DNA from: CAVSJR01 sp963728285 | GTDB taxonomy: Bacteria; Actinomycetota; UBA4738; HRBIN12 | Reading direction: 5' to 3' | Length of the DNA: 64,000 bases | Assembly (NCBI GenBank): GCA_963728285.1 | Contig: CAVSJR010000003.1 | Span: forward strand, 675,311-739,310 | Part shown: positions 56,983-64,000 of the stretch, one piece after another | How the letters are laid out: every line of letters starts with the position of its first letter | How positions within the stretch are numbered: the first letter of the stretch is position 1 | Program-made: the position numbers and the translations under genes | The notes under the pieces: generated by a model | Databases searched by the model: none | What the model was told of the DNA's origin: nothing | Seen by the model: the letters and a program-made list of their open reading frames with translations, nothing else

Positions 56983-58906
56983 GTGAACCGAGACCACCGC
57001 CTATCCGGGCATGTCATCGTCGGTGGGCTGCTGACCCTGTCGTTGGCGCTCCTCCCGACCATTCCGGCGGCCTCGGTGCAGGCCGCCCACTCCGTCATCG
57101 TGTCGGCGAATCCCGCCGACAACACCCCGCACGTGCTCGACGGGCAGGTGCGCACGATCGCCGCGGTGGGCACCTCGATCGTCGTGGGCGGCACCTTCAC
57201 CCAGATCCAGAACCAGGGCAGCACGACGGTCCTCGACCAGCCCTACCTGTTCGCCTTCGACCGGACGACGGGACGCATCGACACGGACTTCCTCCCCGAG
57301 CTCGACGACAGGGTGGAGGCGGTCGCCGCGGCGCCCGGTGGAGGATCCGTGTTCGTCGGCGGGTACTTCGACACGGTGAACGGCGTGGATCGAGACGACC
57401 TGACCAAGCTCAACGTCGCCACCGGCGTCGAGGATCCGGTGTTCCGCTCGACCACGAGCAGCCACGTCCGCGACCTGGTGGTTCGCGGCGGCGTCCTGTT
57501 CGTGGCGGGGGCGTTCTGCAAGATCAAGGGCGAGCCGCGGTGCGGCGTCGCGGCGGTGGATCCGACCAGCGGGCGGGTGAATCCCAACCTGGACCTTCCG
57601 TTCACCGACGCCAGGAACGGCACCCGGGAGGTCACCAAGATCGACGTGACGCCGGACGGGTCCAAGCTCGTCGCGATCGGGAACTTCACGCGCGTCGACG
57701 GCCTCGACCGGATGGAGGTCGCGGTGTTGAACCTCGGGAACCTGTCGAAGCCGGCGCGGGTCGCGGACTGGCAGACCGACCGCTGGGAGGCGCCCTGCTC
57801 GCCCAGGACCGACCACTACATCACCGACGTCGACATCTCGCCGAACGGGCGCTACTTCGTGCTCGTCTCCAGGGGAGCCGGCTTCGACGGGACGCTCTGC
57901 GACACGGCCACCCGCTGGGAGCTCTCGGCGACCGGATCGGGGCAGGAGCCGACCTGGGCCGACTACACGGGCGGCGACTCGCTCACGGCCGTCGCGGTGA
58001 CCGGCAGGGCGATCTACGTCGGGGGACACCAGCGCTGGATGAACAACACGTTCGCCCGCGACGCGGAGGGCCCGGGGGCGATCCCCCGCAGCGGCCTCGC
58101 GGCGCTGGATCCGGTCAACGGGCTGCCGTACTCCTGGAACCCCGGGCGCTCCAGGGGGCGCGGGGTCTTCGACCTCGTCGGCACGCCGGACGGCCTCTAC
58201 CTCGGGAGCGACACCAGCCAGCTCGGCGGCGAGGTCCACGCCCGCCTGGGGTTCTTCCCCGTCGCGGGCGGCACGGCCGTGCCTGCGGCGAAGGCCGGCA
58301 AGCTGCCGGGCGGGTTCTTCCAGCTCGGGGCCTCGGGGACGACGCTCGTCCGGCGCCAGTTCGACGGATCGTCGTTCGGCGCCCCGGCGAACGTCGCGAC
58401 CGGCGGTCGACTGGAGCCACGCGCGAGGCGCGTTCATGCTGAGCGGCAAGCTGTACACGGGATGGGACGACGGCAGGCTCTACGTCCGCACGTTCAACGG
58501 CTCGGCGGTGGGCCCGGCGGTCGACCTGGCCACCACGAGCACGAGCTTCGCCGACGTCACGGGCATGTTCTTCTGGCGGGGGCGGCTGTTCTACACGCGC
58601 TCGGGCGATCGGAACCTCTACTACCGCTACTTCACGCCCGAGAGCGGCGTCGTCGGGACCGACGAGTTCGTCGCGAGCGGGGAGAGCGACGGCCTCGACT
58701 GGAGCAGCGTCAGCGGCCTGACGCTCGCGAACGGCCTGGTCTACTTCGGGACGGACGGCCCGGGCGCCTCAGGCGACGGCAACCTGTACGGGATCCCGTG
58801 GCGGAAGGGACGCCCCGCGGCCGGGACCGCGGTGCTCATCAGCGGCCCCGACGCCGGGGACGGGCTGAACTGGATGGCCAGGGGCTTGTTCGTGTTGTCA
58901 CCGTAG
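56983..58906 (+). CDS. secreted beta-propeller (delta-60-like) protein, one frameshift
   Basis: About 640 residues. GTG start with AGGGGAAGGGG upstream, signal peptide to about residue 34 (PAASVQAAH). The first half has repeated blades such as VGTSIVVGGTFTQIQNQGST, SVFVGGYFDTVNGVDRDDLT and KLVAIGNFTRVDGLDRMEVA. The second half (KLYTGWDDGRLYVRTFNG, WRGRLFYTRSGDRNLYYRYF) is another propeller-like domain. The frame breaks near 58405; without one base the text reads VDWSHARGAFMLSGKLYTGW. Related to the protein at 27967. Function unknown, extracellular. Confidence 0.72.
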
Positions 58907-58965
58907 ATTCCGCCTGGCCTCGCGACTGGTGTCCGCGGTCGGGCACAAGGCCGACGAGCGGGGGA

Positions 58966-60762
58966 TTATCGCCAGATGTCCTGCGGGTGGGGTTCAGGCT
59001 GCGCTCCGTTTGGCGCCGGGGCCTGCGACCCCGACGAGGGAGCCTCCGGGGCGCGGGGTGGCGGGATTGGGTCTGACCGCCGCGGCGCAGCTTTGCGTGG
59101 AGGATCGCTCTCGGGTTGAGGTATGGGCGCAGGGACGTGCCCGTTGCCGTTCTGAGTCTGACGAGGCTCCGGGGCCGCGTCGCGGTATTCGTACGTGTAG
59201 TAGTAGCGATAGTACGTCGGCTGATACTTGGCATCCGATGGATCGAAGTTGTTCAGGACTCCGCCGAGGATTCGGCCGCCGACCTGGTCAAGCTGCTCCC
59301 TGACGTGGGACAGCGCTCCACGGGTCGTTGTCCTCGCGTCGGCCACCACGATGACGCCGTCCGAGAGGGGGGCGAGCGCGAGGGCGTCGGAGACCGCGAA
59401 CACGGGCGGCGTGTCGAGCAGAACGACGTCCGCGTGCTCCCGAAGATACTGCAGGAACTCCTCCATGGCGTTCGATCCGAGGAGCTCGGCGGGATTGAGC
59501 GGCACGGGTCCGCTCGCCATGACGCGCAGGTTGTCGACCCCGCCCCGCTGAGCAGCCTGGGGGAGCGACACGCGGCCGGACAGGAACGAACTGAGGCCGA
59601 CGTCGTTGGACAGATGGAACAAGCGGTGTAACGCCGGTTTGCGGAGGTCGCAGGAGACCGCCACGACGCGCTTGCCCGCAAGGGCCATCGTCACGGCGAG
59701 GTTCGCCACCGTGGTCGTCTTGCCCTCACCGGAACTCGGGCTCGTTACCGAGACCACGGTGAGGCCGCCGTCCCGGCCGAGGAACTGGAGGTTCGTGCGG
59801 ATCGTTCGGTAGGCCTCCGCGCTCGGGCTCTTCGGTGCGGCCAAGGTCGGGAGCATCTCCCGCTTCTTCCTCCGGCCCGGGAAGCTTGGCACGACCGCGA
59901 GCACCGGGGTCCGCAGCTGGTGCTCAACATCCTCGCGACTCCGCACGTGGTCGTCGAGCCGCTCGCGAAGGAAGGCGAGGCCGATTCCAAGGGCGAGTCC
60001 TGCCGCGAGTGCCAGGAGGCCGTTCTGGATGTGGTTGGGGCTCGCCGGGGAGGACGGGAGATTGGCCGGAATCGTCACCTCACCCCCCTGTCCGAGCGTG
60101 GATCGCTGGAGTTCGAATTCCTGGAGCTGCCCTGTGAGGTCGGCCTGCTCGATGAGGTAGTTGTTCTCCTGCCGATTGAGCGACTGCAGCTGATCTCGGT
60201 CCCTGGTTCGATCGATGTCCGCCTGGACCTTCGCGAGGCTCTTCTGGACCGAGTTCAGCCGCTCGTTCACTCCCTGGATGCTTGTGTCGATCTCCTCGAG
60301 GGCATCCCGCGTCCGGAAGTCCAGGTACGCCGTGGCGAATGCCGATGCCAGCTGCTGCGCTCGTGCCGGGTCCGGATCGGAGTAGCCGATCGTCAGCGCT
60401 TCCGCGGTTCCCTGGAGCGCGACGTCCAGGGATGCCCGCAGGTCATCGGGCGAGGTCGTCGGCTGGCCCGATGCCTCCAACTGCTCCTGGACCATCTGAG
60501 CGACCGCCGTTGAGGATGCCAGGACCTGCTCGTTCTCCATATTCAGGAACCTGGGGGACTCACCGGCCGCGGTCACAGGCCGAACGAAGACCTGCGTGCT
60601 GCTTCGGTAGACGGGCGTCTGCCGGAACGAGAAGAACAGGGCGGCACCCACGGTGACGGCCGTGACCAGGGCGATGCTCCACTTCCGCCGGCGGAGCACG
60701 GAGAGGTAGTGGCGGAAGTCCTCCGTATCGCCGTGGCCTGGCGTTGCGTGTTGTCCGCTCAT
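58966..60762 (-). CDS. BY-type tyrosine autokinase with Wzz domain
   Basis: Polysaccharide co-polymerase/kinase of 598 residues controlling exopolysaccharide export. A Wzz domain lies at about residues 15-260 between two membrane helices (SIALVTAVTVGAALFFSF; LLALAAGLALGIGLAFL). The C-terminal kinase has Walker A SPSSGEGKTTT, the Walker A'-like VVAVSCDLRKP (Ser where Asp is common) and Walker B VVLLDTPP. The tyrosine cluster YYRYYYTYEY is the autophosphorylation site. A Pro-rich tail of about 60 residues follows. It is the last gene of a minus-strand sugar operon. Confidence 0.88.
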   Translation of the reverse strand: MSGQHATPGHGDTEDFRHYLSVLRRRKWSIALVTAVTVGAALFFSFRQTPVYRSSTQVFVRPVTAAGESPRFLNMENEQVLASSTAVAQMVQEQLEASGQPTTSPDDLRASLDVALQGTAEALTIGYSDPDPARAQQLASAFATAYLDFRTRDALEEIDTSIQGVNERLNSVQKSLAKVQADIDRTRDRDQLQSLNRQENNYLIEQADLTGQLQEFELQRSTLGQGGEVTIPANLPSSPASPNHIQNGLLALAAGLALGIGLAFLRERLDDHVRSREDVEHQLRTPVLAVVPSFPGRRKKREMLPTLAAPKSPSAEAYRTIRTNLQFLGRDGGLTVVSVTSPSSGEGKTTTVANLAVTMALAGKRVVAVSCDLRKPALHRLFHLSNDVGLSSFLSGRVSLPQAAQRGGVDNLRVMASGPVPLNPAELLGSNAMEEFLQYLREHADVVLLDTPPVFAVSDALALAPLSDGVIVVADARTTTRGALSHVREQLDQVGGRILGGVLNNFDPSDAKYQPTYYRYYYTYEYRDAAPEPRQTQNGNGHVPAPIPQPESDPPRKAAPRRSDPIPPPRAPEAPSSGSQAPAPNGAQPEPHPQDIWR

Positions 60763-60787
60763 CGTGATCCCCCCCGAGCTCTCGATG

Positions 60788-61852
60788 CTACCTGGATGAG
60801 CGCAGCCGTGAGGGATTTGTCGTTTCAGCCTCCGGAAGGCGGACCACCGTCCTGGTCGGCGTCTCCATCCGCATCACGTACGCGAGGAGACCGAGCGACA
60901 GCGCGGCCAGAGCCCCCGTCGCGATCAGGACGGTCGGATCCGGTGCCTCCTCGAGGACGTAGGCCAGGACACAGCAGGCGAACTGGACGAGATAGGCGAC
61001 GATGGCGACCCGGCGAGGCTCGAGGCCCCGGAAGACGAGTCGATGGGCGGTGTGATCGGTCCCGCCGCGGGAGATGGGCCGCCCATCGTGAACGCGTGCC
61101 GCGATCACCAGCATCATGTCGAAGAGCGGGACGGCGACGATGAGAACGGCGATCGCAGCGCGAACCGCGCCGGACTGCCCGATGAGATCGAGCTTCAACC
61201 CGAGTGCCGCGAGGAGGAACCCCAGCAAGAGCGAGCCTGCGTCCCCGAGGAAGATGCGCGCGCGGGGGAAGTTGTAGCGGAGGAATCCCAGGCTTCCTCC
61301 GGCGACTCCGGCGGCCAAGGATGCGACGAGATAATCACCGCGCGTGGCGGCGATGGCGAAGAAGCCGGCGGCGCACACGGCGGCGACGCCTGCTGCGATG
61401 CCATCCATGTTGTCGAGCAAGTTCATGGCGTTCGTGATCGCGACGACCCAGACGACCGTGACGATCAGATCGAGGGCCTCGATCCCGAACAGCCCGGCTC
61501 GCACCCCCGCCACCCAGAGCGCCACGCCGATGCTCGCCTCGACCAGCAGTTTCACGAGCGGGCCGACCCCTCGCCAATCGTCGACGAGCCCGAGCACGGT
61601 CGCCGCCAGCCCTGCCGCCAGGATCGTGAGCACCTGACGGGACGTCCCGGCCGTGACGGCTGCCAGCGCCAGGACCCCGAGCGCGACCGCGAGGCCTCCG
61701 AGATATGGCGTCGCCTCCCGATGAAACTTGTGCTCCCGGGGGTGATCGACGAGTCCGAGCTGGCGGGCCAGCTGGCGGGCGAGGGGAGTGAGCAGGAGGG
61801 TCAGCAGCAGGGGGAGGCCGAACGCGAGCCCGTACCGCACTGCGTCGCTCAC
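60788..61852 (-). CDS. WecA/TagO-type phosphosugar-undecaprenyl transferase
   Basis: Membrane enzyme of 354 residues of the MraY/WecA (GT4) family, transferring a sugar phosphate to undecaprenyl phosphate to begin a surface glycan. Motifs: LGLVDDWRGVGPLVK (metal Asp pair), NAMNLLDNMDGIAAG (NxxNxxDG), ARIFLGDAGSLLLGF, and RGGTDHTAHRL (His cluster). About 10-11 helices. GTG start overlaps the epimerase stop (GTGA), so it is translationally coupled. Exact sugar unknown. Confidence 0.85.
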   Translation of the reverse strand: MSDAVRYGLAFGLPLLLTLLLTPLARQLARQLGLVDHPREHKFHREATPYLGGLAVALGVLALAAVTAGTSRQVLTILAAGLAATVLGLVDDWRGVGPLVKLLVEASIGVALWVAGVRAGLFGIEALDLIVTVVWVVAITNAMNLLDNMDGIAAGVAAVCAAGFFAIAATRGDYLVASLAAGVAGGSLGFLRYNFPRARIFLGDAGSLLLGFLLAALGLKLDLIGQSGAVRAAIAVLIVAVPLFDMMLVIAARVHDGRPISRGGTDHTAHRLVFRGLEPRRVAIVAYLVQFACCVLAYVLEEAPDPTVLIATGALAALSLGLLAYVMRMETPTRTVVRLPEAETTNPSRLRSSR

Positions 61853-62847
61853 CGCACGAGCTCCGCGTCGATCGCTGGACTGGAGCGACTCGCCGCTTCG
61901 TAGTCGATGGCGTCCGCGAGGATGTCCTTCAGCCCCCGGCTCGGCTGCCATCCCGTGAGGGTCTCCAATCGTGTTACGTCGGGCATCCGCCGGTGCATGT
62001 CCTCGAACCCCTCCTCGTACGCCTCGTCGTAGGGGATGTGCACGATCCGAGACGACGATCCCGTCATCTCGATGACCTGTCTGGCGAGGTCGTTGATCGT
62101 GATCTCGTTCTGCGCGCCGACGTTGAATACCTCGCCGACGGCCTCTGGATGGTCGAGCAGCGCGAGGAGCGCGTCGACGGTATCGAGCACGTGGCAGAAG
62201 CATCTGCGCTGGTGGCCGTCTCCGTACACGGTGACGTCCTCGCCGGCGATCGCCTGGCGGACGAACCGGGGCAGGACCATGCCGTAGCTCCCGGTCTGCC
62301 GCGGTCCGACGCAATTGAAGAGTCGAACGATGACGGATGGAGTTCCGCGCTCCCGCCAGTACGCATACGCGAGGATCTCGTCGACGGCCTTGGCCGTGCT
62401 GTAGGACCAGCGAGTCTTCAGGGGCGAGCCGAGGATTCGATCGGCGTCCTCCGCGACGGCCCCGCCGCCGTTCTTTCCGTAGATCTCGGACGTGGATGTC
62501 ACCAGGATCTTGCAGCCTGCCCGGGCGGCAGCCTCGAGGACGTTCTCGGTCCCGCGAATGTTCGTCGTCAGCGAGGCCAGCGGACGCTCCACGATGAGAT
62601 TCACCCCGACCGCGGCAGCGAGGTGAACGATGACATCGGCGCGGCCGGCCAGCATCGAGACCAGCCCCTCGTCCAGGATCGTGCCACGCTCAAGGGCGAA
62701 TCGGGGATGCTGTTCCAAGTGGCTGACGTTGTGGATGGAGCCGGTGGAGACGTCGTCGAGCGCCACCACTGAGTCGCCGCGTGCCAGTAGCGCATCGGAC
62801 AGATGCGAGCCGATGAAGCCCGCACCACCCGTGATCAAATACCGCAA
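61849..62847 (-). CDS. NAD-dependent sugar epimerase/dehydratase
   Basis: 332-residue extended SDR acting on nucleotide sugars, supplying the operon's glycan precursors. The NAD-binding motif is ITGGAGFIGSHL at the N-terminus; the catalytic YSTAK (YxxxK) follows STSEIYG with the Ser/Thr. RLFNCVGPRQTG and VYGDGHQRRCFCHVLDTV place it near UDP-glucuronate decarboxylase/UDP-glucose 4-epimerase, which sequence alone does not separate. Complete. Confidence 0.85.
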   Translation of the reverse strand: MRYLITGGAGFIGSHLSDALLARGDSVVALDDVSTGSIHNVSHLEQHPRFALERGTILDEGLVSMLAGRADVIVHLAAAVGVNLIVERPLASLTTNIRGTENVLEAAARAGCKILVTSTSEIYGKNGGGAVAEDADRILGSPLKTRWSYSTAKAVDEILAYAYWRERGTPSVIVRLFNCVGPRQTGSYGMVLPRFVRQAIAGEDVTVYGDGHQRRCFCHVLDTVDALLALLDHPEAVGEVFNVGAQNEITINDLARQVIEMTGSSSRIVHIPYDEAYEEGFEDMHRRMPDVTRLETLTGWQPSRGLKDILADAIDYEAASRSSPAIDAELVR

Positions 62848-62953
62848 GTTCTCTCGGCCCTTTGGGTCAGAGGGGGGTTGTCAGTCGAGCAATGCTAAGG
62901 ACGATCCAGGGGCAGTGCAATCAGCCTGGCAGGGGACGGTGAAACTCCCGGGG

Positions 62954-64000
62954 TCAGGTCCTCCCTCCGACCTCCTCGAACATCCGCCGGTAGGCCGAAG
63001 TGGCGAGGGGACGATCGAAGCGGGACTCGAGCGCCTCCCGACCCCGGGTACCCATGGCGGCCAGGTCCGCGCCCCGTGCCCGGATGATCGCGTCGGCGAG
63101 CGCTCTCGGATCGCCGGGATCGACGACGAGGCCGCAGTCGTGCTCGGAGGCGACCAATGCCGGTTCGGATCCCGGCTCGACTGCGGCGACGAACGGCTTC
63201 CCCGCTGCCAGGATGCCGTAGAGCTTGCTCGGGACGATGTAGCCGGCGAGGCCCCGGCGAAGCCCAATCACGTGCAAGTCCGCAGCTCCGAGTGACTCGG
63301 CGAGCGATGCCTTGGGCTGATAGGGGAGGAACTCAACGTTCTGGAGGCCTCGTTCTGAGCGCCGATCGCTGCAATGCAGCTTTTGACGCTCCGTCACCCA
63401 CGATGGCGATGAGGACGTCAGGCTCGCCGCGAAGAAGCTCTGCGGCATTGATCAGCGTATCGAGGTCCTGGGACAGCCCGACGTTGCCCGAGTGCATGAC
63501 GACGAATCGGTCCGTCCATCCCCGCTCGGCGCGCAGCGCCGAAGGGCCCGGGGAGGGCTTCACAAGTGAGCCGTCGGACCAATCCTGGATCCGGCGTATC
63601 TTGCCCTCCGGAACCCCGAGTTCGCGAAGCCGGCGATCCATGTCGCGGCCGATGGACACGATCGCCGTCGCGCTGCCGAAGAGTCGGCGCGAGAGCGCAC
63701 GCATCGATCTCACGGCAAGCGGGTTCCGAAGGGCCCCTATCTGGATCGCGACCTCTGGAAAGATGTCCTTCGTGACCAGGACGAATGGGACTCCACGCAT
63801 GCGCCCTACCATCGCGCCGATGAGGCCGATCGGCGGCGGATCCGTTAACGCGACGACCACATCGGGGCGTCGGACGGCGAGGGCTCCGGCGACAGAGCTT
63901 GCCAGGTACGACGCGTAGTTCGTCAGGCGGCCGCTCATCTGCCGCCGATCGAATGACGTCGACCAGACCCGCGCGACTCGTACCCGGCCTAGGCGCTCCC
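62954..64000 (-). CDS. glycosyltransferase family 4 (WfgS/WbuB-like), partial, frameshifted
   Basis: GT-B-fold glycosyltransferase whose 5' end lies beyond the window; the frame is open to base 64000. Visible parts: DVVVALTDPPPIGLIGAM, PFVLVTKDIFPEVAIQIGAL, VVMHSGNVGLSQDLDTLI (start of the C-terminal domain), LQNVEFLPYQPKASLAESLG, VPSKLYGILAAGKPFVAAV (the nucleotide-sugar Glu/Lys region) and DPGDPRALADAII. Near 63360 the frame shifts between QRSAL and GLQNVEFLPY. First gene seen of the sugar operon. Donor and acceptor unknown. Confidence 0.75.

Overview
The window is GC-rich DNA (about two thirds G+C by eye) from an actinobacterium-like organism. The best evidence is gene order: tRNA-Met, tuf and rpmG, then a hadA/hadB-like MaoC pair, then tRNA-Trp, secE, nusG, rplK and rplA. 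The rpmG-had-tRNA-Trp-secE-nusG-rplKA order is characteristic of Actinobacteria. Frequent GTG starts, several apparently leaderless genes (a TANNNT box six bases before the start codon) and an ECF sigma/anti-sigma pair fit this. Nothing allows a genus call. No phage, IS element, integrase or CRISPR array was seen.

Layout. 0-15 kb is a mixed housekeeping/accessory stretch: secreted metalloprotease, DUF2255, DinB, RibD-like reductase, MerR-like/cyclase protein, VOC proteins, pirin, sensor histidine kinase, three short-chain dehydrogenases, DUF2461, cupredoxin, DUF192 lipoprotein, tRNA-Thr and an alpha/beta hydrolase. 15.8-19.5 kb is one large secreted protein with six prealbumin-like repeats, two of them almost identical in DNA. 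19.6-23.5 kb holds a YdeI-like protein, an MFS exporter and a Tat-exported amidohydrolase. 23.6-32.1 kb is rich in partner-switching and two-component parts (two STAS proteins, a GAF/SpoIIE phosphatase, an RsbW-like kinase, a response regulator), mixed with secreted DUF1996 and beta-propeller proteins and a YihY membrane protein. 33-45 kb carries the translation/transcription core, interrupted by regulators, an ECF sigma factor with its zinc anti-sigma factor, a long helical protein and an O-antigen-ligase-like protein.

45-53 kb, between rplA and rplJ, is taken up by a VanZ-like protein, an 11-repeat Calx-beta surface protein, a large membrane protein, a collagen-like secreted protein and a TPR lipoprotein. 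rplJ-rplL follow at 54-55.3 kb behind a clear L10 leader with a terminator/antiterminator. rpoB does not follow. 55.4-59 kb has an XRE regulator and two more secreted proteins. 59-64 kb is a minus-strand exopolysaccharide operon: glycosyltransferase (cut by the window end), NAD-dependent epimerase, WecA/TagO-type phosphosugar transferase and BY-type tyrosine autokinase.

Quality. Roughly twenty genes are split by single-base indels, including tuf and nusG, which must work. From about 24 kb onward nearly all fit one extra base; the first 15 kb also has single-base deletions. This points to sequence error rather than mass pseudogenisation. Such genes are given as single CDS spans with the break noted.
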